Notes under the pieces: model-generated
The model's input: only the letters and a program-made list of their open reading frames with translations
Databases searched by the model: none
What the model was told of the DNA's origin: nothing
Assembly: GCA_012841225.1 (NCBI GenBank)
Contig: DUVD01000131.1
Span: 1 to 27,496 of the forward strand
Reading direction: 5' to 3'
Length of the DNA stretch: 27,496 nt
Source: Fibrobacter sp.
GTDB lineage: Bacteria > Fibrobacterota > Fibrobacteria > Fibrobacterales > Fibrobacteraceae
Translations under genes and position numbers: made by a program
In this document: positions 9,137-16,496 of the stretch, piece by piece
Numbering within the stretch: position 1 is the stretch's first letter
Layout: every line of letters begins with the position of its first letter

Positions 9137-10447
9137 TTACCAGAATGCTCCAGGACGATGGGTTGCAGAAATTCTCGGAGAAGCATGATTGGGGTTCTTT
9201 TCGATATAAGCATCAAACTCCGAACGGTATTTATTAATAAATGCAGACATTGGCTGGCCTAAAGCAGGTGCCAATGGGCAAATGGTTGTCCCATTGTATT
9301 GCTCGGCAAGGCTTAACAACAGTTCTAAATCGCCGTCATGGCCTTCACCTCGAAGAATGGAATTGATAACGCGTTTGGCGTAACCAGTGCCCTCGCGACA
9401 AGGCGTGCATTGACCACAAGATTCGTGGGAGTAAAAATTACCAAGCGTATTCAAAAGAACAACGACATCACGAGTGGTGTTAAAAGGCATCACTGCACCA
9501 GACCCAAACATCGTGTTTAAACTAATCATGCACTCGTAATCGAGAGTTGCTTTTTCGCACTCTTCTGGCAAAAGCACTGGGCAAGAAGAACCACCTGGGA
9601 TAACGCCCTTCAAAACGCCATCAATGCCGCCGGCATAGTCCGGAGAGTTGAGAAGATCCATCATTGGTGTGCCAATAGGAACTTCATATACTCCTGTTCT
9701 TTTCACATCACCCGAAACACAAAAAACTTTGGTGCCACCAGCACAACCAGTGCCTATAGCAGCGTAAGCTTCTGGGGAGTTTTGAAAAATCCAAGGCAGG
9801 GCCATTAACGTCTCGACGTTGTTGACGCATGTTGGGCTTTTCCAAGCTCCACTCACCGCAGGGAATGGTGGTTTTAATCGAGGTTCTCCTCTTTTGCCTT
9901 CGAGCGAGTTGATAAGGGCCGTTTCTTCTCCGCAAATGTAAGCACCAGCACCGCGATGTACATAAATATCAAAGCTGAACTTGGTGCCGCCGATGTTTTC
10001 ACCGAGTAAGCCATCGACATAAGCTTGACTAATCGCCTTGTTTAGCGATTCAATGCAAGGTAAAAATTCGCCGCGCACATATATATAAGCCGTGCGGGAG
10101 CCCAAAGCCCATCCTGCAATAATCAGCCCTTCAATTAAACGGTGTGGGTCTTCGTTCATTAAAAAATGGTCTTTAAAAGTACCCGGTTCTCCTTCATCAG
10201 CGTTCACCACAATGTATACGGGTTTTCCAGTATGGCGTGGCACAAAACTCCATTTTAATCCAGTGGGGAATCCTGCCCCACCACGACCGCGAAGATTAGA
10301 ACGCTTGACCATGTCGATCACTTCAAACTGAGAAAGATCAAACAAACGCGAAGAGATACTGGTGTACCCACCGAGCTTTTTATAAACAGCAATATCTTGA
10401 GCACCTTTACCAAAATTATCGGTGCATACTTTTATTGTTTTTGCCAT
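9137..10447 (-). CDS. nuoF: NADH:quinone oxidoreductase subunit F (NuoF), NADH- and FMN-binding
   Basis: Binds NADH, FMN and the N3 [4Fe-4S] cluster; the electron entry point of complex I. 436 residues, normal length. The glycine-rich FMN/NADH loop is RGRGGAGFPTGLKW (53-66), followed by NADEGEPGTFKDHFLM (82-97). The N3 ligands are Cys344/347/350 in ESCGQCTPCREGT, with the fourth, Cys390, in TTICPLA. It lies 1 base after nuoE and 2 bases before nuoG. The NuoE-F-G set shows that this is an NADH-linked complex, not an E/F/G-less 11-subunit form. Confidence 0.98.
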   Translation of the reverse strand: MAKTIKVCTDNFGKGAQDIAVYKKLGGYTSISSRLFDLSQFEVIDMVKRSNLRGRGGAGFPTGLKWSFVPRHTGKPVYIVVNADEGEPGTFKDHFLMNEDPHRLIEGLIIAGWALGSRTAYIYVRGEFLPCIESLNKAISQAYVDGLLGENIGGTKFSFDIYVHRGAGAYICGEETALINSLEGKRGEPRLKPPFPAVSGAWKSPTCVNNVETLMALPWIFQNSPEAYAAIGTGCAGGTKVFCVSGDVKRTGVYEVPIGTPMMDLLNSPDYAGGIDGVLKGVIPGGSSCPVLLPEECEKATLDYECMISLNTMFGSGAVMPFNTTRDVVVLLNTLGNFYSHESCGQCTPCREGTGYAKRVINSILRGEGHDGDLELLLSLAEQYNGTTICPLAPALGQPMSAFINKYRSEFDAYIEKNPNHASPRISATHRPGAFW

Positions 10448-10448
10448 G

Positions 10449-11486
10449 CTAAACCGCCTTCTCCTCTGTCGAGGGCTTGGCTACGCGATCTCCACTAGTG
10501 GCGATCATTCTATATGCCATGCCTGCTAAACCAGTTGGATCAATAAATTCTTTATCCTTCACAGAAGGCTCGCCCACTTTTTTCCAAGAAGAGCCATCGG
10601 CGCGTTCTACAACCAAATGAGTAAATTCAGGAGCGTTTTTCCACGTTAAAGTCACACCAGATTTTTCGGCTACTGCTTTTAATCCAAGAACTGGGCAAGC
10701 GGGCGCATAATCCATTTCTTGCGGTTTCGCGGAAGATCCTGGAGCACCGGGGTGCCCTTTATGCCCAACTAGAGTACCCCCAAGAGCGTCTCTAACGGGT
10801 TCCTCTTCATATTTTTCACTTCTGTCGTAGCACCATTTTAAAATTTTATCAACTCGTTCTGGAGTCAAAGTAATCCCGTCACGCATAGTTAACTTGCCGC
10901 CTTCGACATCAGTGGCAAATTCGTCGTTGACGAGCATAACAGGGGCATTGCCGCAAGCGCCTAAGCATTCTACCTGGACAATGGTAAAGAGGCCGTCAGG
11001 AGTGGTTTCTCCCGTTTTGATTTTCAAGGCTTTTTCGGTATAAGCAATGATGCCAGAAGCACCTTTCTGCTCACAACAAATGTTACGGCAGAATTGAAGT
11101 AAATAACGACCGGTAGGCACTTGTTTATACATAGTGTAAAAAGTGACAACGCCATAAGCATGAGCTGGCGAGCAATCACAAACTTTAGAAGCCCAGCGGA
11201 TTGATTCGCGTGGTACCCAGCCTAAAACTTCTTGGATAACCCAAAGCACTTCAAGTAGCGCTCCTTGTGGCTCAGGGTAACGAGATAACAAATCGGCGAT
11301 ACGCACTTTGACGGCAGGTGTTTCGAGCTTCGGTAAAATTTCTTCCATAGAAGGCTGTGGGTACAATTTATTTTTATGACCCACTTGGTTTGCAGCAGAA
11401 GGATAAGGCTTGATTGGCATAGGGCCCTTTTCAAAAGTCAGCTTATTGTTCGCTACAAAGTGAACTGCTCCTTGAATTATGTTCAT
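10449..11486 (-). CDS. nuoE: NADH:quinone oxidoreductase subunit E (NuoE) with C-terminal FN3-like extension
   Basis: Thioredoxin-fold 2Fe-2S subunit (cluster N1a) that partners NuoF. The helical bundle covers about 45-120. The ligands are Cys133 and Cys138 (FCRNICCEQKG, with an extra adjacent cysteine) and Cys174/178 (ECLGACGNAP). The NuoE core ends near residue 222. A charged and glycine-rich linker follows, then about 70 residues (265-335) with the strand pattern of a fibronectin type III domain: CPVLGLKAVAEKSGVTLTW, then HLVVERADG, then AYRMIATSGD. Total length is 345 against about 166 for E. coli. The ATG at 11486 overlaps the nuoD stop (ATGA). An internal ATG at 11420 has a good AAAAGGG site and could be the true start, removing 22 residues. 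Confidence 0.95.
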   Translation of the reverse strand: MNIIQGAVHFVANNKLTFEKGPMPIKPYPSAANQVGHKNKLYPQPSMEEILPKLETPAVKVRIADLLSRYPEPQGALLEVLWVIQEVLGWVPRESIRWASKVCDCSPAHAYGVVTFYTMYKQVPTGRYLLQFCRNICCEQKGASGIIAYTEKALKIKTGETTPDGLFTIVQVECLGACGNAPVMLVNDEFATDVEGGKLTMRDGITLTPERVDKILKWCYDRSEKYEEEPVRDALGGTLVGHKGHPGAPGSSAKPQEMDYAPACPVLGLKAVAEKSGVTLTWKNAPEFTHLVVERADGSSWKKVGEPSVKDKEFIDPTGLAGMAYRMIATSGDRVAKPSTEEKAV

Positions 11487-12676
11487 CGATCCAATTCTCC
11501 GGCAATAATGTTAAGACTTGAAAGAGTCGCGACGGAGTCCGCAAGCATAGAACCCTCGATCAACTCGTGAAAAGCGGCAAACTGAGTCAAGCAAGGTGGC
11601 CGCACTTTAATGCGCCAAGGCTTGCCAGAACCATCAGAAACCAGAGTGAATCCAAGTTCGCCATTTGCTACTTCAGAGCCAGAATAATACTCACCAGCGG
11701 GCACGCGAACGCCTTCATAAACGCTTTTAAAGCGACCTATCATAGATTCCATATCTTGGTATGTTGATTCTTGAGAAGGCACGCGAACTCGAGGGTCGAC
11801 AATGTCAACCGGGCCAGGAGTTAAACGCTTTAAAGCTTGACGCACTATTTTAATAGACTCTTCAATTTCAGCTAAACGAACCATTAAGCGATCGTAAACA
11901 TCGCCCTTTGTGCCAGTAACTACATTCCAATCATAAGTCTCGTAGTCGTAATAAGGTTCGTCTTTACGCAAGTCGCTAGCCACGCCTGTAGCGCGAAGGC
12001 AAGGCCCTGTCCATCCCCATTGAATTGCTCGATCCGCCTTTATAACACCAACGTCAACCGTTCTATCTAAAAAGATGCGGTTGCGATCAAAAACAGCATG
12101 CACATCGCTCAAATTCTTTTCGGCGTGCTTGCAAACGGCAATAACATCGTCCTCAAAACCATCGTAGGTGTCTCTGTAAAGACCGCCAATGCGCGCATAA
12201 CTATTGGTTAAGCGAGCACCAGTCAGTTTTTCCCAAATGACCATCATAATTTCGCGACTATCAAAAAGATAAAAGAAGCCAGTTGTTGATCCGAGATCTT
12301 GAGCTGCAGCCGCCACACAAATGCAATGGTCGGCCATGCGCGATAGCTCGTTTACAATCACGCGTATCACTTTGGCTCGCTCTGGCAAGTCTAGTTGGAA
12401 CATGTTTTCTACGGCACGGCAATAGGCGATGTTATTCATCATCGCAGAACAATAGTTCAAACGGTCGGTATAGGGGATCACCTGTTGCCAAGTGCCACGC
12501 TCAACCATTTTTTCAAAACCGCGGTGCAAATAACCAATCTCACCCACTGTCGCCACAATGGACTCTCCATCGAGAGCACAAAAATAGCGAAGGCAACCAT
12601 GAGTAGCCCCGTGAGAAGGCCCCACGTTTAATGGCATTAAATTGAGCTTTTCACCCTTAGGAGTTATGACTTTCAT
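11483..12676 (-). CDS. nuoD: NADH:quinone oxidoreductase subunit D (NuoD)
   Basis: 49-kDa-type subunit lining the quinone-binding cavity; 397 residues, not fused to NuoC. The N-terminal hairpin reads GPSHGATHG (19-27). Both histidines (22 and 26) are kept, but the family's usual HP is HG here. The Tyr that binds the quinone head group is in DRLNYCS (Tyr75). IGYLHRGFEK (47-56) and the C-terminal AGELDR are typical. It is coupled by 4-base overlaps to nuoC upstream and nuoE downstream. Confidence 0.98.
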   Translation of the reverse strand: MKVITPKGEKLNLMPLNVGPSHGATHGCLRYFCALDGESIVATVGEIGYLHRGFEKMVERGTWQQVIPYTDRLNYCSAMMNNIAYCRAVENMFQLDLPERAKVIRVIVNELSRMADHCICVAAAAQDLGSTTGFFYLFDSREIMMVIWEKLTGARLTNSYARIGGLYRDTYDGFEDDVIAVCKHAEKNLSDVHAVFDRNRIFLDRTVDVGVIKADRAIQWGWTGPCLRATGVASDLRKDEPYYDYETYDWNVVTGTKGDVYDRLMVRLAEIEESIKIVRQALKRLTPGPVDIVDPRVRVPSQESTYQDMESMIGRFKSVYEGVRVPAGEYYSGSEVANGELGFTLVSDGSGKPWRIKVRPPCLTQFAAFHELIEGSMLADSVATLSSLNIIAGELDR

Positions 12677-13278
12677 TCTTGAATACTCCCTGTCAAATAT
12701 TCATCTTCGTTAGGAAAAACTTCTTTAGATCGCTGAATCACCTTGTAGCCTTTTTCTTCGAGGCGCTTCTCAAGTTCGGGTAATAAAAAATCATTAGTCG
12801 AAAGCCATTGACGGCGCTGAGCCGGGTAGTCTTTGCGGAGAGGATGACCTACAAACTCCACATGGTTTAACAAACGACGGAGGTCTGGGTGACCTTCAAA
12901 ATTCACGCCGTATTGATCGTAAACTTCGCGTTCTTGCCAATTGGCAATTGGAAATAAATCGGAGATCGAAGGAACGGTGAGGTCTTGTTCACTTATAAGC
13001 ACCTTCACTCGAACTCGGCGACCAAGATGGCTAATGCTTTTAAACACATATTCAACAGCGAAGCGAGGGCCTTCATAATTTTCAAAGCCCAAGTAATCAA
13101 TGCCCACTATGTCGATAAGCATTTCCATTTTAGAGGACTCATCATCTCGAAGAAAAACGATGAGTTCTCTTAACATAGATGCCTTTACGACAACGGCAGA
13201 ATCCCAATGGGCAACGCTATCTTTAGCAGCACCAAATTTTTCTTTGAGAACAGGAAAAAGCATTTCAAAAAAATTCAT
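12673..13278 (-). CDS. nuoC: NADH:quinone oxidoreductase subunit C (NuoC)
   Basis: 30-kDa-type structural subunit of the peripheral arm; 201 residues from the ATG at 13278. The signature region near the C-terminus reads WQEREVYDQYGVNFEGHPDLRRLL and then HPLRKDYP. I chose this start (MNFFEMLFPV) rather than an in-frame ATG 30 bases upstream at 13308, because a GAAGGGA site sits 7 bases before it and the upstream choice would overlap nuoB. The stop overlaps nuoD by 4 bases. Confidence 0.96.
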   Translation of the reverse strand: MNFFEMLFPVLKEKFGAAKDSVAHWDSAVVVKASMLRELIVFLRDDESSKMEMLIDIVGIDYLGFENYEGPRFAVEYVFKSISHLGRRVRVKVLISEQDLTVPSISDLFPIANWQEREVYDQYGVNFEGHPDLRRLLNHVEFVGHPLRKDYPAQRRQWLSTNDFLLPELEKRLEEKGYKVIQRSKEVFPNEDEYLTGSIQE

Positions 13279-13279
13279 T

Positions 13280-13918
13280 TTAGCGTCCCTTCTTAAACGG
13301 ATTCGCATTTAGAATGCTATTCACTTTTGAGCGCAACGTGCTTGATACTAATTCGCACGCACTGTCCTTGCTATTGATAAGCTCTTCGCGGCACTGTGCC
13401 GACTTTGCCTTAAGCGCTTCTATTTGCTCTTGAAGTCGCTCTGTGCGTTCCTTCATAAAAGACTCATCTTCCACTTTCTTTTGTAAATCAAACATCGCAT
13501 CAAAAAATGATTCTGGACGTGGAGGACAGCCCCCGATATAAACGTCTACAGGAATAATATGGTCGATGCCTGGAACAGTACAATAGCAATCATAAAAACC
13601 ACCAGAGCAGGCACAAGCACCCATAGCAATCACCCAACGGGGTTCCGCCATCTGCTCGTATATCCGCTTTAAAATAGGAGCTTGCTTATAAGTAATAGTA
13701 CCAGCGACGAGCAAAACATCCGACTGGCGGGGTGTAAAACGCACGTATTCAGAACCAATGCGAGATAAATCATAACGAGCCGTTTCCGTGCTCATAAATT
13801 CAATCGCACAACAGGCCGTGCCATAAGGGAACGGCCATAGCGAATTTTTTCTTCCCCAGTTGACTAAAAAATCAAGAGAAGATGTAAAAAAATTGCCTTC
13901 TTGGGCCTCTGTTGTCAT
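13280..13918 (-). CDS. nuoB: NADH:quinone oxidoreductase subunit B (NuoB), first gene of the operon here
   Basis: Holds cluster N2, which reduces quinone. The N2 ligands are visible as the tandem Cys36/Cys37 (GTACCAIEFM), Cys102 (MGACACSGG) and Cys131 (GGCPPRPESFF). Three further cysteines (104, 111, 113; CACSGGFYDCYC) surround the third ligand, which is unusual. The core ends near residue 150. A polar tail of about 60 residues with a likely short coiled coil (about 148-182) extends it to 212. A GAGGT site lies about 8 bases before the ATG. nuoA, which usually sits directly upstream, is not there. Confidence 0.97.
   Translation of the reverse strand: MTTEAQEGNFFTSSLDFLVNWGRKNSLWPFPYGTACCAIEFMSTETARYDLSRIGSEYVRFTPRQSDVLLVAGTITYKQAPILKRIYEQMAEPRWVIAMGACACSGGFYDCYCTVPGIDHIIPVDVYIGGCPPRPESFFDAMFDLQKKVEDESFMKERTERLQEQIEALKAKSAQCREELINSKDSACELVSSTLRSKVNSILNANPFKKGR
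13286..13292 (-). promoter_or_regulatory. Ribosome binding site deciding the nuoC start
   Basis: GAAGGGA on the minus strand, 7 bases before the ATG at 13278 and inside the last codons of nuoB. It supports the shorter NuoC. Confidence 0.7.
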
Positions 13919-14046
13919 AAAGGGTTACCTCATAAAAATCCGAGTAAAAAGTAGAAACTTCCTCTTTTTTTAACAATTAAAAAAATTGAATTTTAAGCGT
14001 TTTCAAAGAATTCGCTTTATTTGAAATGATAATGTTCGTTTTTCTA

Positions 14047-14052
14047 AGTATA
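14047..14052 (-). promoter_or_regulatory. Possible -10 element of the nuo operon promoter
   Basis: TATACT on the minus strand, about 130 bases upstream of nuoB. No convincing -35 lies 16-18 bases before it (GCTTTG at 17). A second possibility is a TTGAAA nearer the gene, without a good -10. Weak; the operon may also be read through from the small gene at 14105-14317. Confidence 0.25.
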
Positions 14053-14104
14053 AAGAACAAGGCAAAGTACAAAGCACCTTGCACCAGTGACTTCGGTAAG
14101 GCTC

Positions 14105-14317
14105 TTATTCAGCAGGCAAAATGATTTCGATGTGGTTCGTACTCACATTTAAAAAATGCGTGCGAAACAAATCTTTTTCATCTCTATCTGTAACGCGAAC
14201 CTGCGTGACCGCAATAAAGTCTTTATTTTCACGTATATAATCGGTAAGGCGTTCATCTCGCAAAGTGTCGATGTCACCGGTGATAATAAAGCTGTTAGTC
14301 CAAATTTTTACAAGCAT
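14105..14317 (-). CDS. Small conserved-looking protein of unknown function (70 residues)
   Basis: A 70-residue acidic protein with alternating hydrophobic residues suggesting a small beta-rich fold: strands near MLVKIWT, SFIITGDI, IAVTQVRVT, HFLNVS and HIEIILP, and a central helix-like RLTDYIREN. There is no signal peptide or membrane segment. I do not recognise a function. The pattern of 'RL.DYI ... F..V..V.V' resembles short uncharacterised bacterial domains, but I cannot name the family with certainty. No ribosome binding site precedes the ATG; instead TATATT ends 6 bases upstream, hinting at a leaderless message. It lies 186 bases upstream of nuoB on the same strand and diverges from the LOG gene. 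Confidence 0.75.
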   Translation of the reverse strand: MLVKIWTNSFIITGDIDTLRDERLTDYIRENKDFIAVTQVRVTDRDEKDLFRTHFLNVSTNHIEIILPAE

Positions 14318-14323
14318 AGTATA

Positions 14324-14329
14324 AATATA
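14324..14329 (-). promoter_or_regulatory. Probable -10 element, leaderless arrangement
   Basis: TATATT on the minus strand, followed by 6 bases and then the ATG at 14317. Transcription would begin at or next to the start codon. A TTGAAA lies 13 bases upstream, too close for a standard spacer. Confidence 0.4.
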
Positions 14330-14381
14330 TAGCTTTTTTTTATTTCAAAATGAGAAAAGTAGCTTTTTTCTTAAAAAACCT

Positions 14382-14387
14382 TATATT
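14382..14387 (+). promoter_or_regulatory. Probable -10 element of the LOG-family gene
   Basis: TATATT located 24 bases before the ATG at 14412. An AAGGA ribosome binding site at 14401-14405 sits between them. No good -35 box is visible. Confidence 0.4.
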
Positions 14388-14411
14388 TAATCTTATTCCA
14401 AAGGATTTTTT

Positions 14412-15263
14412 ATGAAAACAACCAAATCGACAAAATCTAAAGCAGCAAAAACAACCCAAACCAAGAAAAAAACGGTTGCTCCAAGACAAGAGCCCTTGAT
14501 TTCTTATTATGATGTGAATTTTCTAGAAAGTGAAGCAGGCCGCCAAGTGCGCATGCTTTCCGAATTTACCGCTCCAGGAGTGACTTTCAAGCAAGAAAGA
14601 ATTAAAAATACAATTGTCTTTTTTGGCTCAGCAAGAACACTACCTATGTCTGAAATTAAATCCAGACAGAAAAAGACAAAAGACCCTAAAACCCTTGAGC
14701 GCTTAAAAAACCTGGAAAAGGTAGCCGAGTCTTATGATTTAGCAAGAGAACTCTCTAAAAAATTAAGTAAGTGGATTAATCACCCTCACCACGAAGGCTA
14801 TGCTATCTGCACTGGAGGTGGCCCTGGTATTATGGAAGCAGGAAATCGCGGTGCCGATGATGTTGGCGCTCCTTCCGTTGGCTTAAACATTAAGCTGCCG
14901 TTTGAGCAGCACTCTAATCCCTATATCACCGATTGCTTAAACCTGCAGTTTCGTTACTTCTTTATTCGTAAGTATTGGTTTTTGAATTTATCGCGTGCAC
15001 TGGTCGTCTTCCCAGGTGGCTATGGCACTCTCGACGAATTATTTGAAATGCTTACTCTTATCCAAACAAATAAGTACGCGCAAAAAATGCCCGTTGTAGT
15101 ATTTGGAACCAAATTTTGGAAAAAACTAATCAACTGGAGCTATCTCGCCGAAACAGGGATGATCGATAAAGAGGATTTATCTCTATTTAAATTCACCGAT
15201 TCTATCGACGAAGCTTACGATTTCATTACCAATATTTTAGAACAACAAGATAGCGCCATATAA
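14412..15263 (+). CDS. LOG-family protein (TIGR00730-type Rossmann fold, nucleotide 5'-monophosphate phosphoribohydrolase-like)
   Basis: Members of this family hydrolyse nucleoside 5'-monophosphates, including cytokinin precursors, to a free base and ribose 5-phosphate; they were long mislabelled lysine decarboxylases. Both family signatures are present: CTGGGPGIMEAGNRGA (133-148) and PGGYGTLDELFE (201-212), with the catalytic-site arginine in FFIRKYW (Arg186). The first 22 residues are a Lys/Thr-rich basic tail, and a charged insert runs from about 80 to 105, so at 283 residues it is longer than the compact LOG proteins (about 190). AAGGA lies 6 bases before the ATG. It is the first of three co-oriented genes, with the kinase 65 bases downstream. 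The cellular substrate cannot be read from the sequence. Confidence 0.93.
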   Translation: MKTTKSTKSKAAKTTQTKKKTVAPRQEPLISYYDVNFLESEAGRQVRMLSEFTAPGVTFKQERIKNTIVFFGSARTLPMSEIKSRQKKTKDPKTLERLKNLEKVAESYDLARELSKKLSKWINHPHHEGYAICTGGGPGIMEAGNRGADDVGAPSVGLNIKLPFEQHSNPYITDCLNLQFRYFFIRKYWFLNLSRALVVFPGGYGTLDELFEMLTLIQTNKYAQKMPVVVFGTKFWKKLINWSYLAETGMIDKEDLSLFKFTDSIDEAYDFITNILEQQDSAI

Positions 15264-15328
15264 GGCCTTGTCTTTCAAAATATAACGATTTTCCTTTGCT
15301 TCTTTTATTTTAATACTACATTTACAAG

Positions 15329-16432
15329 GTGATAAAAAGTTATTTAGCAGACCTACTCGACCGAGTTTCTCGCAACCTCACGTTGCGAGAACATTATACT
15401 ATGGCGGAATACCAACTTTGGTTTGACCGTAACCCAGAATACTTACACAATGGGGCCGTAGAACAAATCAAATTAATAGAGCCGTTGACCCTAGAAGGCA
15501 CAAATGATTTGTATCGTGCCGATCATTGGATCGAAAGGCCAAATGACCGCACCGCTCATGGTAAACGCGAAATAGTGGTGAAGATTTGCAAGTATTGGAC
15601 TCCGCCCGGCAAGAACCGATTGCATCGCCTCAACATGTTAATGAGTGCATTTCAAGACGAAATCCGAATCAATAACCTAATTCATGCGACCAACATAGAA
15701 GGTGTCGTTCAAAGTTTCGGCGGCGGTTTAGCCGGTCGACACCCCTATTTAAAAATGGAATTTATAAAAGGCTGTTCTTTAGACCAAACATTTAAAGAAA
15801 AGCTAAGCGAAGAAGAGCTAATCTCTCGAGTAGCCCAAATTGCTTACCTCGCTAACACGATTAGTCAATTGCATTACTATCAAATTATCCATAAAGATTT
15901 GAAGCCCAAAAACCTCTTGCTTTGCCTTAACCCAGAGCACATTAACAACCATAAAATTTTGGTTTGTGATTTTGGTTATGCTCAAGCAAAACTACGCGAA
16001 AGGGTTACTGAATACGGTGGGCAACTCACCCCGTGCTACAGCGCTCCTGAACAAGCCGTCATGGGAGAAAACTTATCCCCTTCAGTAGACTACTTTAGTT
16101 TTGGGATTATTATGCACGAATACCTAACTGGAAAAAATCTATTTCCTAAGGCAATGGACATTTTTATAGAAGATGAATACCAAATTACAGAGCGTTACTT
16201 AGAGTACATGCAAAAAGGCAAAGAAAACATCTTCTCTCATCCTAAATATCCAGAAATCACTAAATGGATTGATGACTTAACCATTTTTGATAGCTACGAG
16301 CGCATGCAAAAAAGCGAAAATCTTTTTAATATTGCACACAAACTTAGAGAAAAAGTAAACTTCCTGGGCTATCGCGATGTGAATACCGATTTCTTGTGGA
16401 ATCAGCTGCGCGAATATCGCGGTCATCACTAA
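15329..16432 (+). CDS. Serine/threonine protein kinase (Hanks type), cytosolic
   Basis: Predicted to phosphorylate Ser/Thr on protein targets. Visible kinase landmarks are the ATP lysine in VVKICK (Lys85), the likely alpha-C glutamate Glu111, the catalytic loop IHKDLKPKN (187-195; Asp190, with HKD in place of HRD), the metal-binding DFG (214-216), SAPEQ (238-242) and Asp254 in DYFSFGI. The glycine-rich loop is poorly conserved. No transmembrane segment or sensor domain follows; the C-terminal 100 residues are alpha-helical in character. The frame opens with GTG at 15329, preceded closely by AAGG. The next in-frame ATG (15401) lacks a ribosome site, so GTG is preferred with some doubt. It lies between the LOG gene and the rhomboid-like gene with gaps of about 65 bases. 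Confidence 0.93.
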   Translation: MIKSYLADLLDRVSRNLTLREHYTMAEYQLWFDRNPEYLHNGAVEQIKLIEPLTLEGTNDLYRADHWIERPNDRTAHGKREIVVKICKYWTPPGKNRLHRLNMLMSAFQDEIRINNLIHATNIEGVVQSFGGGLAGRHPYLKMEFIKGCSLDQTFKEKLSEEELISRVAQIAYLANTISQLHYYQIIHKDLKPKNLLLCLNPEHINNHKILVCDFGYAQAKLRERVTEYGGQLTPCYSAPEQAVMGENLSPSVDYFSFGIIMHEYLTGKNLFPKAMDIFIEDEYQITERYLEYMQKGKENIFSHPKYPEITKWIDDLTIFDSYERMQKSENLFNIAHKLREKVNFLGYRDVNTDFLWNQLREYRGHH

Positions 16433-16484
16433 TTCATTTTCAAAATGTCAGTAAAATAAAAGATTTCTGCTGTTCTTTTTAGAA

Positions 16485-16490
16485 TATATT
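16485..16490 (+). promoter_or_regulatory. Probable -10 element, leaderless arrangement
   Basis: TATATT followed by 6 bases and then the ATG at 16497, with no ribosome binding site. This is the same geometry as at 14317 on the other strand. The -35 is not recognisable. Confidence 0.35.
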
Positions 16491-16496
16491 GACCCT

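Noticed and set aside
14056..14079. Possible hairpin CAAGG...CCTTG as terminator of the 70-residue gene
   Set aside because: Only five pairs around a 14-base loop, and no T-run follows on the correct strand.
15329..15400. Kinase as a pseudokinase because of HKD and the weak glycine loop
   Set aside because: The ATP lysine, catalytic Asp190, Asn195 and DFG are all present, and HKD occurs in active kinases.
16435..16447. CATTTTCAAAATG palindrome as a terminator
   Set aside because: AT-only stem with a one-base loop; too weak, and it is better considered a possible protein-binding site.
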